DNA of 64,000 bases from the NCBI RefSeq assembly GCF_024294905.1, contig NZ_JANCOC010000011.1, positions 4,355 to 68,354 of the forward strand, given 5' to 3'. The notes beneath the pieces are model-generated. The model ran no database searches. It was not told the origin of the DNA and saw only the letters and a list, made by a program, of their open reading frames with translations. This DNA is from Rothia gullae. Its GTDB lineage: Bacteria > Actinomycetota > Actinomycetes > Actinomycetales > Micrococcaceae. How positions within the stretch are numbered: the stretch's first letter is position 1; each line of letters begins with the position of its first letter. The position numbers were made by a program, and so were the translations under genes. Positions 9,162 to 18,447 of this stretch are shown here, piece by piece.

Positions 9162-10890
9162 TAGATGCACCACCCTCGGAGGCCTGCCAAGAAGCCTGCC
9201 CAGGCGCTACAGGAGGCACGGAAGCTGAATCGGTGCTCGGAACCGCAGAAGCAGACGGCGACACAGACGCCGAAGCAGAAGCAGCGGCCTGCTCCGCCTT
9301 CTCGCGAGACTGATTCGCCTGAGTCTTCAAACGAGATACAATCTGATGCGCATCCTCCAGGTCCTTCGCCGTAATCGCATTACGCAACAAAGAACGAGTA
9401 TGATCGCTCAGCTCACTCGTCTGAATATCGGTATTCTCCACCACGTGAGAAAGGCGAATCGGACCCAACGCATGTGGAATACCGTTGTACACCGCAACCG
9501 TGCCGTCACTCTCACCCACATAGTAGCTACGCTCCACATAGTGCAGACCAGTCCACGCAACCAGCGTCAAAATAGCCGCAACCAGCAGAGTAACGAACAA
9601 GCGAATCGACCAAGACCGCGGGCGCGAACGCTCCACAGTATCCTCAGCAATCAGCTCCTCCAGCTCAGCCGGCAGAGCCGCCTCATCAGACTCAACCTTC
9701 AAAGGCATGCGCTGAGCCACCGTCGCACGGTGCTCCAGGGTGCGAGAAGTAACTGCCGGAATCATGCCGGTCTCAGTAGCTACCGAAGCGGCACCAACCA
9801 GCTGATGCGGGCGGGAACCCAACTCGCTACGTAAAATTGCAGCGTTCGTAAGAGCCGCATCCACGGCGTTATCGTATCTACCAATATGATGATGAACCGC
9901 CCCAGAACCGCTATGCAACAGCGTTCCAGAGAAGTCACGAGCACGACGGAAACGGCGCAATGACTGACGACGATGCTCCTCAGAGCCCTCATCATGATGC
10001 ACACCCAAAATAGCCTCAGCAGCCTCAGTCGTGGTAGCAACCTCGGGAAGTTTCTGAGTATTCGTGCTGACTTCCTGCCCCGCCACAATCGAATCAGGCA
10101 GAGCAGACTCAGGCAGGCTCGAAGGACCCACCGGCTCATCCACCGGCAGAACCTCACGGTCAATCACCTGCAAGGACACAACCGTGACGTTATCCGGTGC
10201 GCCGCGCTCCAACGTCAGCGCAACCAGAGTGTCAGCAATCTCAGACAGGTCATCGGTAGAACGCATCACCTGCTCAATCTCCGAGAGATATACCACTGCA
10301 TCCAAGCCATCCGAAGAGAGCACCCAGCGCTCGCCGGGAACAGCGTCCAGAGTCTTCAACTCCAACTCAGGGGACGCATCAACATCACCCAGAACACGCA
10401 TAATCACGTTCTTATGCGGGTGGTTCTCCGCCTCCTGCGGGGTAATACGACCCTCATTGAGCAGGCGCTGCACAAATGTATGATCAGTAGAAATCTGCTC
10501 AAACTCGCCATCAGCACCAGGACGCAGACGATATGCCCGCGAATCACCAATATGGGCGAACTCAATGCAATCACCATCAATCAGCAAGGCAGTACAGGTC
10601 GTACCCATACCCGCCAGCTGAGGGTCATTAGCAGCCAGCTCATTAATAATCAGGTTCGCGCTCTGAATCTCATCAGCCAGATAAACGCTACCGGTACCAT
10701 CCTCAAAGTCAGGATGGTCAAGCGGAGTCAGATTCAGAACCGTCGTAGCAGACGCAACATCGCCACCCACGTGGCCGCCCATGCCATCAGCAACGACAGC
10801 AAGGAAACGACCACCGTAGCCGGAGTCATCATTCTTCGAGCGTTTCAGACCCGTATCAGAGCGGGCCTCAAAACGAAAAGCAATCTTCAT
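9154..10890 (-). CDS. pstP: PP2C-family Ser/Thr phosphatase PstP
   Basis: A 578-residue membrane phosphatase. The PP2C domain covers residues 1-245: metal-binding Asp35-Gly36 in VVADGMGGHVGG, GDSRAYR at 116-122, SSDGLDA around 192 and the closing DNVTVV at 233-238. A long acidic/Ala-rich linker leads to a membrane span (429-450) and a short extracellular domain with a Ser/Ala/Pro tail. It removes phosphates placed by PknA/PknB and so resets the signalling module. It lies 3 bases after fhaB. At 578 residues it is somewhat longer than typical mycobacterial PstP, mainly because of the linker. Confidence 0.95.
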   Translation of the reverse strand: MKIAFRFEARSDTGLKRSKNDDSGYGGRFLAVVADGMGGHVGGDVASATTVLNLTPLDHPDFEDGTGSVYLADEIQSANLIINELAANDPQLAGMGTTCTALLIDGDCIEFAHIGDSRAYRLRPGADGEFEQISTDHTFVQRLLNEGRITPQEAENHPHKNVIMRVLGDVDASPELELKTLDAVPGERWVLSSDGLDAVVYLSEIEQVMRSTDDLSEIADTLVALTLERGAPDNVTVVSLQVIDREVLPVDEPVGPSSLPESALPDSIVAGQEVSTNTQKLPEVATTTEAAEAILGVHHDEGSEEHRRQSLRRFRRARDFSGTLLHSGSGAVHHHIGRYDNAVDAALTNAAILRSELGSRPHQLVGAASVATETGMIPAVTSRTLEHRATVAQRMPLKVESDEAALPAELEELIAEDTVERSRPRSWSIRLFVTLLVAAILTLVAWTGLHYVERSYYVGESDGTVAVYNGIPHALGPIRLSHVVENTDIQTSELSDHTRSLLRNAITAKDLEDAHQIVSRLKTQANQSREKAEQAAASASASVSPSASAVPSTDSASVPPVAPGQASWQASEGGASNG

Positions 10891-10893
10891 ACA

Positions 10894-11358
10894 CTAGCCC
10901 CTCAACTGCATGGTGGTACCGCCAACGCGGAAATCATCACCGGGCTCAATCGGGGTCGCACGAGTCAGACGCTCACCATTGACGAACGTACCATTAGTAG
11001 AATTCAAATCCTCAAGGAACCAACGGGAACCCTGAGGGAACAGGCGCGCATGGCGGCCCGAGGCGTAATCATCCTGCAGGGACACCTCAATGTCATTAGC
11101 GCGGCCAAGAGTAATCGGGTGATTACCCAACTGCATCATCGCGCCAGCCTGCGCACCGGCAGTAATCACAAGCTGCGAAGGGCGAGTTGGCGGAGGCGCA
11201 ATATGGGTAGCCTCCGGAACCGCATCAACCGGTGCCGCACGATAGTTCTTACCCAAACCAAGGTCACGGCGAGCTGCCGAAACCACCAGGAAAACAAAGA
11301 ACCAAATCAGAGCCAGAAAAGCGTAACGAAGGATAGTAACGGTCAATTCAGACGCCAT
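10894..11358 (-). CDS. fhaB: FHA-domain membrane protein FhaB (FipA-like)
   Basis: A 154-residue protein with one N-terminal membrane span (about 8-27) and a C-terminal FHA domain (about 70-150). The phosphothreonine-binding landmarks are visible (LGRANDIEV, then SGRHARL, then NSTNGTFVNG). FhaB recognises phosphorylated division and wall proteins such as those modified by PknA/PknB. Its ATG overlaps the fhaA stop by one base (TAATG), so translation is coupled. It lies 3 bases before pstP in the same operon. Confidence 0.94.
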   Translation of the reverse strand: MASELTVTILRYAFLALIWFFVFLVVSAARRDLGLGKNYRAAPVDAVPEATHIAPPPTRPSQLVITAGAQAGAMMQLGNHPITLGRANDIEVSLQDDYASGRHARLFPQGSRWFLEDLNSTNGTFVNGERLTRATPIEPGDDFRVGGTTMQLRG

Positions 11359-12203
11359 TAACGGACACCTCCGGTCAAACTATGGAAGATGATGCGGGTA
11401 TTACCCATGCGAAGCAGCGAACCGTTCGCCAGCACCACCGGCGCACGCAGAGGCACACCATTAATCAACGTGCCGTTGGTAGAACCCATATCGGTGGCGA
11501 CCACCGCACCACCCTGCATCGAAAGCTGCAGGTGACGGCGAGAAACACCCTTATCGTCCAGACGAAAATCGGCATCAGAACCGCGGCCCAACACAAACGG
11601 CAGGTGGTTCACCGGGTGCATGCGTCCCTCAATCTCCAAGAAGAAACGGGGAGCACCCGCCGCGGGGGGCGCTATAGGCATATTCAGGCGAGCCGCAGGA
11701 GCCTGCTGAGGCGCAGGCTGAGCAGCCGGCTTCGTAATGCGGGTCGGCAAAGAAGACTCACGCGGCGGACGCACCGGCGCGTAGTTAGTGGCACCGCGCA
11801 GAGAGGGGGACGCCGGAGCCTCCGGTACAGAGAACGGCTCGAAGGTCACAACAACCTCAAACTCGCCCTCAGAGAGAGAATCAAGAACGTTGAACGTCAC
11901 GCGAACCGCACCAATGAGGGTGTAACCCTGCGCGCGGGCGTGCGAAATCGCCAAATCGCACAGCTCAACAGCGAACGGGTTGCCCCACTCGCGTACGCGA
12001 GGGAAATCAACCGGTGCGAAACGGAGAGTATAGACATTAGGAGCCATAGTGCGGCCACTGCCGTCCACGTAGGACTCGTCATCCATCATAATGCGGACGC
12101 GGTTAGCGACATCCGCCTTCGCAAAGGTGCCGAAGCCCTTGGAAAGGCCGACAGTTCGGCCGATGCCTTGCTCCAGCTTGCCCAGCTTGTCGAAAAACTT
12201 CAT
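11358..12203 (-). CDS. fhaA: FHA-domain protein FhaA with DUF3662 domain
   Basis: A 281-residue cytoplasmic protein. An N-terminal DUF3662 domain (about 1-115) is followed by a Pro/Ala-rich linker and a C-terminal FHA domain (about 200-275; GRGSDADFRL, SRRHLQL, GSTNGTLING). FhaA is a substrate and reader of PknA/PknB phosphorylation and in mycobacteria helps control lipid II flipping. It is the first gene of the seven-gene operon. Its promoter must lie in 12204-12402, where a short CCCCG/CGGGG palindrome (12363-12380) is also seen. An AAGGAGG site precedes the ATG. Confidence 0.95.
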   Translation of the reverse strand: MKFFDKLGKLEQGIGRTVGLSKGFGTFAKADVANRVRIMMDDESYVDGSGRTMAPNVYTLRFAPVDFPRVREWGNPFAVELCDLAISHARAQGYTLIGAVRVTFNVLDSLSEGEFEVVVTFEPFSVPEAPASPSLRGATNYAPVRPPRESSLPTRITKPAAQPAPQQAPAARLNMPIAPPAAGAPRFFLEIEGRMHPVNHLPFVLGRGSDADFRLDDKGVSRRHLQLSMQGGAVVATDMGSTNGTLINGVPLRAPVVLANGSLLRMGNTRIIFHSLTGGVR

Positions 12204-12402
12204 GCCGCCTCCTTCTCAACGACCATTCCGAGCAACAGACCGCGCACACGGTCTTTATCCGAAAGGCTCAGTTTAACGAGCGTGTCTGTGCGTTAGCTGT
12301 GTGCTCTGTGAATGAACATACCCGATTCTATTTTAGGTGATGCACTTGCCATCGCTCTGGAACCCCGTCATTTAGCGGGGAATTGGTTATGGATATGAAA
12401 AA

Positions 12403-12428
12403 ATCCCCGGTTCTTTTGAACCGGGGAT
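12403..12428 (-). terminator. Terminator of tRNA-Leu
   Basis: A perfect 11-bp stem (ATCCCCGGTTC with GAACCGGGGAT) with a TTTT loop lies just downstream of the tRNA on the minus strand and is followed there by a run of T. Confidence 0.85.
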
Positions 12429-12431
12429 CGT

Positions 12432-12518
12432 TGGTGCGCGAGGGGGGAGTTGAACCCCCACGCCCTCACGGGCACACGGACCTGAACCGTGCGCGTCTGC
12501 CTATTCCGCCACTCGCGC
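12432..12518 (-). tRNA. tRNA-Leu (CAG anticodon)
   Basis: An 87-nt class II tRNA including an encoded CCA end. The acceptor stem pairs GCGCGAG with CTCGCGC, the anticodon loop reads TTCAGGT (anticodon CAG at 12482-12484, reading CUG), the variable arm is long as expected for leucine, and the T-loop is GTTCAACTC. A terminator follows directly. Confidence 0.97.
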
Positions 12519-12606
12519 ATGTGTCTTACGGTGTATCACCGCAGGCAACACATAAAACTATACGGGCTGCGCGCGGCGCTGTCCAATCGAGATTGTGTGA
12601 CCTTTG

Positions 12607-12945
12607 TTACTTGGTGGTGGGGGTGTCAGAAAGCGCCTCCGAGGCACTATCGGGGGCACTATCAGTCACTCCGCCGGAAGCATCCACATCGGATGCAACC
12701 GCAGAACCCTGCGCCGTACGCTCGTGTTCAGCACGCTCCCGGTCAATACGCTCCAAACGCGCACGCAACAACCATGCCACCGGACCCACATACGGCAGGC
12801 ACAGCACCAGCAGAAGCCACTTCAGCTTCTGCACCTCCGAAAAATGCGGGTTCCGATGAATCGTCACCAAGCACAATAGCGCCAAGGCAATACCAGCCAG
12901 AAACACGACCGTGACCACCAGCTCCAGTACGGCACGCCAATCCAT
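12607..12945 (-). CDS. Small membrane protein with PLDc_N-type domain
   Basis: A 112-residue protein with two membrane spans (about 6-28 and 43-60). The second lies in the KLKWLLLVLCLPYVGPVAWL pattern of the phospholipase D-nuclease N-terminal (PLDc_N) domain, found alone in many actinobacteria. The tail is charged, then Ser/Asp/Ala-rich. The frame opens 37 codons earlier, but TAGGAGGG lies directly before the ATG at 12945, which is therefore chosen. Function unknown; it is not itself an enzyme by sequence. Confidence 0.8.
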   Translation of the reverse strand: MDWRAVLELVVTVVFLAGIALALLCLVTIHRNPHFSEVQKLKWLLLVLCLPYVGPVAWLLRARLERIDRERAEHERTAQGSAVASDVDASGGVTDSAPDSASEALSDTPTTK

Positions 12946-13074
12946 AAACCCTCCTAATATCCTTCCTAAGCATACAGACCCATTAGGAGCTCGCAGACCC
13001 TCAGAATAGTCCGAGAGGCGTTCAGAGCCTACCGCAGCAAGGACGCCCTCCACCATTCACCTCAGGTACGCAAA

Positions 13075-13108
13075 AGGGCCCGCCCCGCAACACAGCAGGA
13101 CGGGCCCT
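13075..13108 (-). terminator. Terminator downstream of agcS
   Basis: A stem of AGGGCCCGCCC with GGACGGGCCCT (one wobble) is followed on the minus strand by TTTT. It ends the agcS message. Confidence 0.8.
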
Positions 13109-13148
13109 CCACAAAGCCTTACGCAGAAACCAGCGTGTAGCTCACAAA

Positions 13149-14711
13149 CTAGTGGCTAACCTTCTTAACCTTCTTCGCCGCACGCCGCTCAGCAGTCTTC
13201 GCATCATACTCAGCCCAGAACTCACGAGTAGTCACCGCATCGGTACCATCCCACGCCGCAAGATTCTTCAACTCAGGCATATCTGAAGCCTTGAAAATCG
13301 GCTCCAAACCAGCCTTACGCTGAGCCTCATAGTTCTTCAACACCGCAACAACCTGCGGAGTCATCAACAGAACCGCCGTCAAGTTCACAATCACCATGCC
13401 GGCATTCAACATATCCGCGGTAGTCCACACCAGATCCAGCGAAGAAATCGCACCGAAGAACACGAACACCAGAACCAGCACACGGAAAATATTCATCGGT
13501 AGCTTACGCTCAGTCACGAAACGCATATTCGACTCGCCGTAGTAGTAGTTACCAATCACAGTCGAGAACGCAAACATGAAAATAGCGATAGTCAGGAAGT
13601 GAACAGCCCAATCGCCCAGCTGCATAGCCAGCGCCGACTGAGTCAGCGACGCACCACGAGAACGATCACCATAGGTCGGGTTCGACAGAAGAACAATAAA
13701 CGCAGTCACAGTACACGCCATCATGGTGTCAAAGTAAACACCCAAAGTCTGCACGTAACCCTGCTTAGCCGGGTGAGAAATAGTAGCGGTCGCACCAGCG
13801 TTCGGAGCAGTACCCATACCCGCCTCATTAGTCAGCAGGCCACGCTTCATACCCCAAATCACGGCACCCATCACGCCACCGGTCACAAACTCCTTAATGC
13901 CAAAAGCACCCTGGAAGATTATCAGCAGCATATGCGGAACCTCGGTAATGTTCAGCAGAACAACCAGCAGACCCAACAGCAGATACAGCACCGCCATAAT
14001 CGGCACCAACCACTCAGTCACAGAAGAAATCGCGCGAATACCACCGAAAATAATAGCCGCAGTCAGCGCCACCATAATCAGACCAATAGTGATGCGGAAA
14101 CCCATAGAGTTAGTACCCGAAACATCAATATTGAACGAGTTCGCCGCAGCATCCACCACGGCATTCGTCTGAACCGCCACAAACACAAACGCGTAAGTGA
14201 TCACAATGAACGCCACAAAGATGTAACCCATCCACGGAGCATTCAGGCCGCGCTTCATGTAGTACGCCGGACCACCAATATAGGAATCCTTACCGCGCTC
14301 CTTATACAGCTGACCCAGAAGGGACTCCGCGAAAGCAGAAGCCGCACCAACAGCGGCAATAACCCACATCCAGAACACAGCCCCCGGGCCGCCCATAGCA
14401 ATAGCCAAAGCAACACCCGCAACAGTACCGGTACCCACACGAGAAGCCGCTGAAACAGTAAACGCACGGAACGAAGAAATGCTCTTCTTGCCGTCAGCCT
14501 CACGAGCAACCGGGTCACCCAGGACACGGACCATTTCCTTAATGGAACGCCACTGCACACCGCGAGTACGGATCGTAATGTACAAACCAGCCGCAATCAG
14601 AGCGTAGTAGAGGAAATTACTCCACATCCAGTTCTGCACGGCATCCACGGAGGAAGTCAGCCCCGCAGTATGCGTATTAATGTCCCCGATGATATTCAGA
14701 AGAAAATCCAC
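13149..14711 (-). CDS. Alanine/glycine:cation symporter (AgcS family)
   Basis: A 520-residue integral membrane protein with about 11 spans. It belongs to the alanine-or-glycine:cation symporter family, which imports small neutral amino acids with Na+ or H+. Typical features are the N-terminal WMWSNFLYYALIAAGLYITI span, the GTGTVAGVALAIAMGGPGA region and the GMKRGLLTNEAGMGTAPNA motif. The GTG start at 14711 has GGAG seven bases upstream. An in-frame TTG eight codons earlier has no such site. A structured leader with a terminator-like stem sits immediately upstream, suggesting control by attenuation. The true substrate is not shown by sequence. Confidence 0.88.
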   Translation of the reverse strand: MDFLLNIIGDINTHTAGLTSSVDAVQNWMWSNFLYYALIAAGLYITIRTRGVQWRSIKEMVRVLGDPVAREADGKKSISSFRAFTVSAASRVGTGTVAGVALAIAMGGPGAVFWMWVIAAVGAASAFAESLLGQLYKERGKDSYIGGPAYYMKRGLNAPWMGYIFVAFIVITYAFVFVAVQTNAVVDAAANSFNIDVSGTNSMGFRITIGLIMVALTAAIIFGGIRAISSVTEWLVPIMAVLYLLLGLLVVLLNITEVPHMLLIIFQGAFGIKEFVTGGVMGAVIWGMKRGLLTNEAGMGTAPNAGATATISHPAKQGYVQTLGVYFDTMMACTVTAFIVLLSNPTYGDRSRGASLTQSALAMQLGDWAVHFLTIAIFMFAFSTVIGNYYYGESNMRFVTERKLPMNIFRVLVLVFVFFGAISSLDLVWTTADMLNAGMVIVNLTAVLLMTPQVVAVLKNYEAQRKAGLEPIFKASDMPELKNLAAWDGTDAVTTREFWAEYDAKTAERRAAKKVKKVSH

Positions 14712-14733
14712 TTGGCACTCCAATCTTGAAAGC

Positions 14734-14850
14734 AAAAAGCCCGCACGCTCAAACCCGGAAGACGGACAACGTGGGGCTACATTGCTGGGTGGTGCGGACT
14801 CACGCCGCGTAACGGAGGCACATACGCTCCGTATAATTAGTCACCTCATT
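14734..14850 (-). promoter_or_regulatory. Structured leader of agcS with terminator-like stem (candidate attenuator or riboswitch)
   Basis: On the minus strand an ACGGAG/CTCCGT hairpin is followed by a branched fold. Its outer stem pairs GTCCGCAC (14792-14799) with GTGCGGGC (14739-14746), with inner ACCC/GGGT and CAATG/CGTTG pairs. TTTTT follows at once, and the GGAG of agcS comes 15 bases later. A possible promoter (TTGCGC and a TAATTAT region) lies just upstream. I recognise no known riboswitch consensus. Confidence 0.5.
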
Positions 14851-14983
14851 GTGGGGTGCGCAACCCTCACAGAGCAACTTAAAAAGGGGCCCAAACCAAA
14901 ATGTAACGAATACTTAATATATGGGCAGAGTAAATATAGGCTCCGCGGAGGTGTTGACGGTACCGGCAGGGCGGGCACAAAAA

Positions 14984-15016
14984 GCCCGGCACAAGGCACA
15001 AAACCTCGCACCGGGC
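14984..15016 (-). terminator. Terminator of the nhaA-lysX transcript
   Basis: A 13-bp stem with wobble pairs begins and ends with GCCCGG/CCGGGC and is followed on the minus strand by TTTTT. It lies 30 bases after the lysX stop. Confidence 0.85.
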
Positions 15017-15045
15017 ATAGCGAATAAGCGGGGATATCGGCCGGG

Positions 15046-18000
15046 CTATGAACGTTCAGGCTTCACAAACGGGAACGACAACACCCCACGAATCTGAGTC
15101 TGAGCCAACAACATCACCAGACGGTCCACACCCAGACCCAAACCACCCGTCGGCGGCATACCCGTCTCCAAAGCGTACAGGAACTCCTCATCCACCTCCA
15201 TCGCCTCCAAGTCACCCGAAGCCGCCTTCAACGACTGCTCCGTCAAACGCTCACGCTGCACCAGCGGGTCCGTCAGCTCAGAATAAGCACAGCCCATCTC
15301 CATGCCGTTAATCACCAAATCCCAACGCTCCGCCAAACCCGGAACACTACGATGCGGCGCCGCAAGCGGACTCGTCTCCGCCGGGAAGTCCGTATAGAAC
15401 GTCGGCTCCACCGTATGCGCCTCAACCAGCTCACCATACAGCTCCTCAACGACGGCACCCGGACCCATACCCTCGTGAACACGCACACCGTGCTGCTGCG
15501 CCAAAGCCAGCAACTCCTCAAAATCTGTCTGCACATCCACGGGGCGACCCAGCGCCTCCGACAGAGCATCACACACCGACACCACACGCCACGGATTCGA
15601 CACATCAGATACCGTGCGCTCGTTCGAAGCCTTACGACCCAGCGGCAAAGACACCGAACCAAATACCGCCTGAGCGGCATCTTTAATCAGACGCTCCGTC
15701 AACTCGCGCATCTGCACATAATCCGCATACGGACGATACGCCTCAAGCACCGTAAACTCCGGATTATGGGTCGCATCGGCACCCTCATTACGGAAATCAC
15801 GACCCAGCTCATACACTGGACCGCTGCCGCCCACCACCAGACGCTTCAGGTACAGCTCCGGCGCAATACGCAGCGTCAAATCCTCACCGTACGCATTGAT
15901 ATATGTGCGGAACGGGCGCGCGCTCGCACCACCATGCACAGTATGCAGAATCGGGGTCTCCACCTCAAGGAAACCCTCCGCATCCAGTCGGGCACGCAGT
16001 GCCTTAATGACCGCGGTACGCAGACGCAGATTCTGCATCTGATCCGGATGCACCAACAGATCCGTGGAACGGCGACGCAGACGTGCCTCCGGGTCAGTAA
16101 AGGAGTCAAAGGGGATGGGGTGCAGGCTCTTCGACGCTATGCGCCAGGAGGTAGCAATCAGCGATTGGGTGCCATTACGGCTCACCCCGTAGGTGCCCTG
16201 CACGGTGATGATGTCACCAATATCCAGGTTGCGGGAGGCGAGGCTCAGTGGACGCTCGCCCACCAGGCTGCGTTCCATGACGGCCTGCAGAGTTTCACCC
16301 CCTTCAATCAGCGTTGCAAAGAGGACTCCACCGTGGTTGCGAAGCGCGCGAAGACGCCCCGAAACCATGAATTCCGAATCTGGAATATTTTCAGAAGAGA
16401 ATATACGCAGGGCATCCTTCACGCCCAGTACAGGAGCACTGGTACTGCCCAAAGAACTACTCAGCGGATAAGGCTCCATACCCGCTGCACGCAGCGCCTC
16501 CAGATGGCGCAGACGGTGCTGAGTCTGATCGCTACGCGGCACCTCAGGAAGCTTTTCCACAGTAGCGAGGTGCATCTGGTGAAGAGCCTCCAGCTCATCT
16601 ACAGAAAGAACCAGCTCCTGATCCTGCAAACGGCGCGCCGACAAATTCGGCAAAAAGCCCTCTGCCATACCCGATGCAAGCACAACATTCGCCATCGCCA
16701 ACGTCGGCTCCGTCGCCAAAAAACGAGGAACCCACAGCGGGGCAAACTTTAGATTGAAACGATACAGGCGGCGCAACTGCAGAAAACGATCCAGCACACC
16801 CAAAGAGCGGGAAGCAAAACGGTTCCACGCTGATGCACCCACCTGATCAGCAGCCTCAAAAATATGGCCAAACATCGCAAAATTCAGCGACACCCGCCGC
16901 ACACCCAAAGACGTCGCCTGCTCCATCAGCGACGCCACCATAAACTCCACCACACCATTAGGCGCATCAGGGGAGCGGCGCATAACATCCAGCGATAGCC
17001 CCGTAGGACCCCACGGGACGAACGACAGCAGAGCCACCATCTGACCAGCCTCATCATGAGCCGACACCAGAACAGACGAAGAATCCGCCGGATCATTCAC
17101 ACGATTCAGAGCCATCGAGAAGCCGCGCTCCACACGCCCATGACGCCACGCTGAAATATTCTCCGCAACCTGCTGACACTGCTGCTCATCCAGCTCCGCA
17201 AAGCGACGCATCTGCGCCGTGTACCCGCCGCGACGCACACGCTGAACCGTCTGACGCACCGGTAGCATCGACGTGTCATTGAGCGTGAAACGGTCCGCCT
17301 CAAGGACCGCCTCTTCACCCATCTGAATAATCGACAAACCCGCACGGTTATAGGCGCGCGCACCCGCCTCACTCACGCTCAGCGCCGCAGGAACCCAACC
17401 ATAGCTACGCGCCTGCAGCATCCACTGTTCGATCGCGGCATCCCATGAATCAGGGTCACCCACCGGGTCGCTCGACGCCAAACACACCGAACCCACCGAA
17501 CGGTATGTAATTGCCGCCCTCTGATCCGGAGAGAAAATCACCTGCTTATCGCGACGCGTCGCAAAATAGGAGAGCGAATCATTGGCACCGTACTGCTGTA
17601 GCAGAGCGCGAATCTTCAGCTCCTTCTCGCCGGTCCATGCATCCGGGGCACGGTAACCGCGCGCCAATAGGTACAGTGCCGCAACCAGCGAGGCACCGTA
17701 ACCGAAAGAAGCCAAGAAAGCGACCACATCGGCAGACCACACGCCAGGATGGGTACGCTCAATACCCATGCCGTGCATCAGCAACTCCCACGGGGTCACC
17801 GAACGCAACGGCTCCCACACGCCAATACGGCAGAGGTACCAGAGCACCAGGGTAGTCAGCAGGATGCCGCCAACAGCCGTCGACGCCGCACTCACCCACG
17901 AGAGGCGACCAATACGCGCCGGGAACGCCGAACGAATTGAGAAAAGGAAAGGCACCAGCGCACACGCAAACACGATGGAGAGTGTATCGACCGTTGAGGA

Positions 18001-18396
18001 GAAAATACGGTCCTTCGGCATAATCCCCGCGGGAAACACCAGCGTGAAGGCGCTATGGGTTGCAATCAGCGCGCCAAGCACCTGAAAAACTATGGCTGCA
18101 ATGAGAGCAGCGCGCTTGCGCACAATCAGCCCGGACACCAGCACAATCATCGTAATGGCGCTGGGTAGCGTGTGTGTGGAGGGAATATTCAGCAGGTCAG
18201 CGGTGACTTCCCACCAAGTGAAGCTGCGACCGTGCCGCAGAGGAGAAATAATCCACGCGAACGTGGTCAGTAGCGCGGCAAAAGAATACACCCCAATCAC
18301 CACGCGTGCTGATATCTCTGCATACCTTGAAGGAGGTGCAGGCGCCTGCCCTGCTCGTGCTGTACGGCGACGTGAGGTAGTGCGGTGAGACATCAT
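15046..18396 (-). CDS. lysX: Bifunctional lysylphosphatidylglycerol synthase/lysyl-tRNA synthetase LysX
   Basis: An 1116-residue fusion. Residues 1 to about 250 form a multi-span membrane part of the MprF type. About 255-590 is the DUF2156 aminoacyl-transfer domain, which moves lysine from Lys-tRNA to phosphatidylglycerol. An OB-fold anticodon domain (about 655-755) and a class II lysyl-tRNA synthetase core follow. Landmarks are GGASARPF, motif 2 around FRNEG and THNPEFT, and motif 3 GLGLGVDRLVM. The enzyme adds positive charge to the membrane and protects against cationic peptides. Length is close to mycobacterial LysX. It follows nhaA by 51 bases and is probably cotranscribed. Confidence 0.95.
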   Translation of the reverse strand: MMSHRTTSRRRTARAGQAPAPPSRYAEISARVVIGVYSFAALLTTFAWIISPLRHGRSFTWWEVTADLLNIPSTHTLPSAITMIVLVSGLIVRKRAALIAAIVFQVLGALIATHSAFTLVFPAGIMPKDRIFSSTVDTLSIVFACALVPFLFSIRSAFPARIGRLSWVSAASTAVGGILLTTLVLWYLCRIGVWEPLRSVTPWELLMHGMGIERTHPGVWSADVVAFLASFGYGASLVAALYLLARGYRAPDAWTGEKELKIRALLQQYGANDSLSYFATRRDKQVIFSPDQRAAITYRSVGSVCLASSDPVGDPDSWDAAIEQWMLQARSYGWVPAALSVSEAGARAYNRAGLSIIQMGEEAVLEADRFTLNDTSMLPVRQTVQRVRRGGYTAQMRRFAELDEQQCQQVAENISAWRHGRVERGFSMALNRVNDPADSSSVLVSAHDEAGQMVALLSFVPWGPTGLSLDVMRRSPDAPNGVVEFMVASLMEQATSLGVRRVSLNFAMFGHIFEAADQVGASAWNRFASRSLGVLDRFLQLRRLYRFNLKFAPLWVPRFLATEPTLAMANVVLASGMAEGFLPNLSARRLQDQELVLSVDELEALHQMHLATVEKLPEVPRSDQTQHRLRHLEALRAAGMEPYPLSSSLGSTSAPVLGVKDALRIFSSENIPDSEFMVSGRLRALRNHGGVLFATLIEGGETLQAVMERSLVGERPLSLASRNLDIGDIITVQGTYGVSRNGTQSLIATSWRIASKSLHPIPFDSFTDPEARLRRRSTDLLVHPDQMQNLRLRTAVIKALRARLDAEGFLEVETPILHTVHGGASARPFRTYINAYGEDLTLRIAPELYLKRLVVGGSGPVYELGRDFRNEGADATHNPEFTVLEAYRPYADYVQMRELTERLIKDAAQAVFGSVSLPLGRKASNERTVSDVSNPWRVVSVCDALSEALGRPVDVQTDFEELLALAQQHGVRVHEGMGPGAVVEELYGELVEAHTVEPTFYTDFPAETSPLAAPHRSVPGLAERWDLVINGMEMGCAYSELTDPLVQRERLTEQSLKAASGDLEAMEVDEEFLYALETGMPPTGGLGLGVDRLVMLLAQTQIRGVLSFPFVKPERS

Positions 18397-18447
18397 TATC
18401 AGCGGGGATTAGGGTGTAGGGAAGGTGCTAGACCTGAGAGGTTCTGG

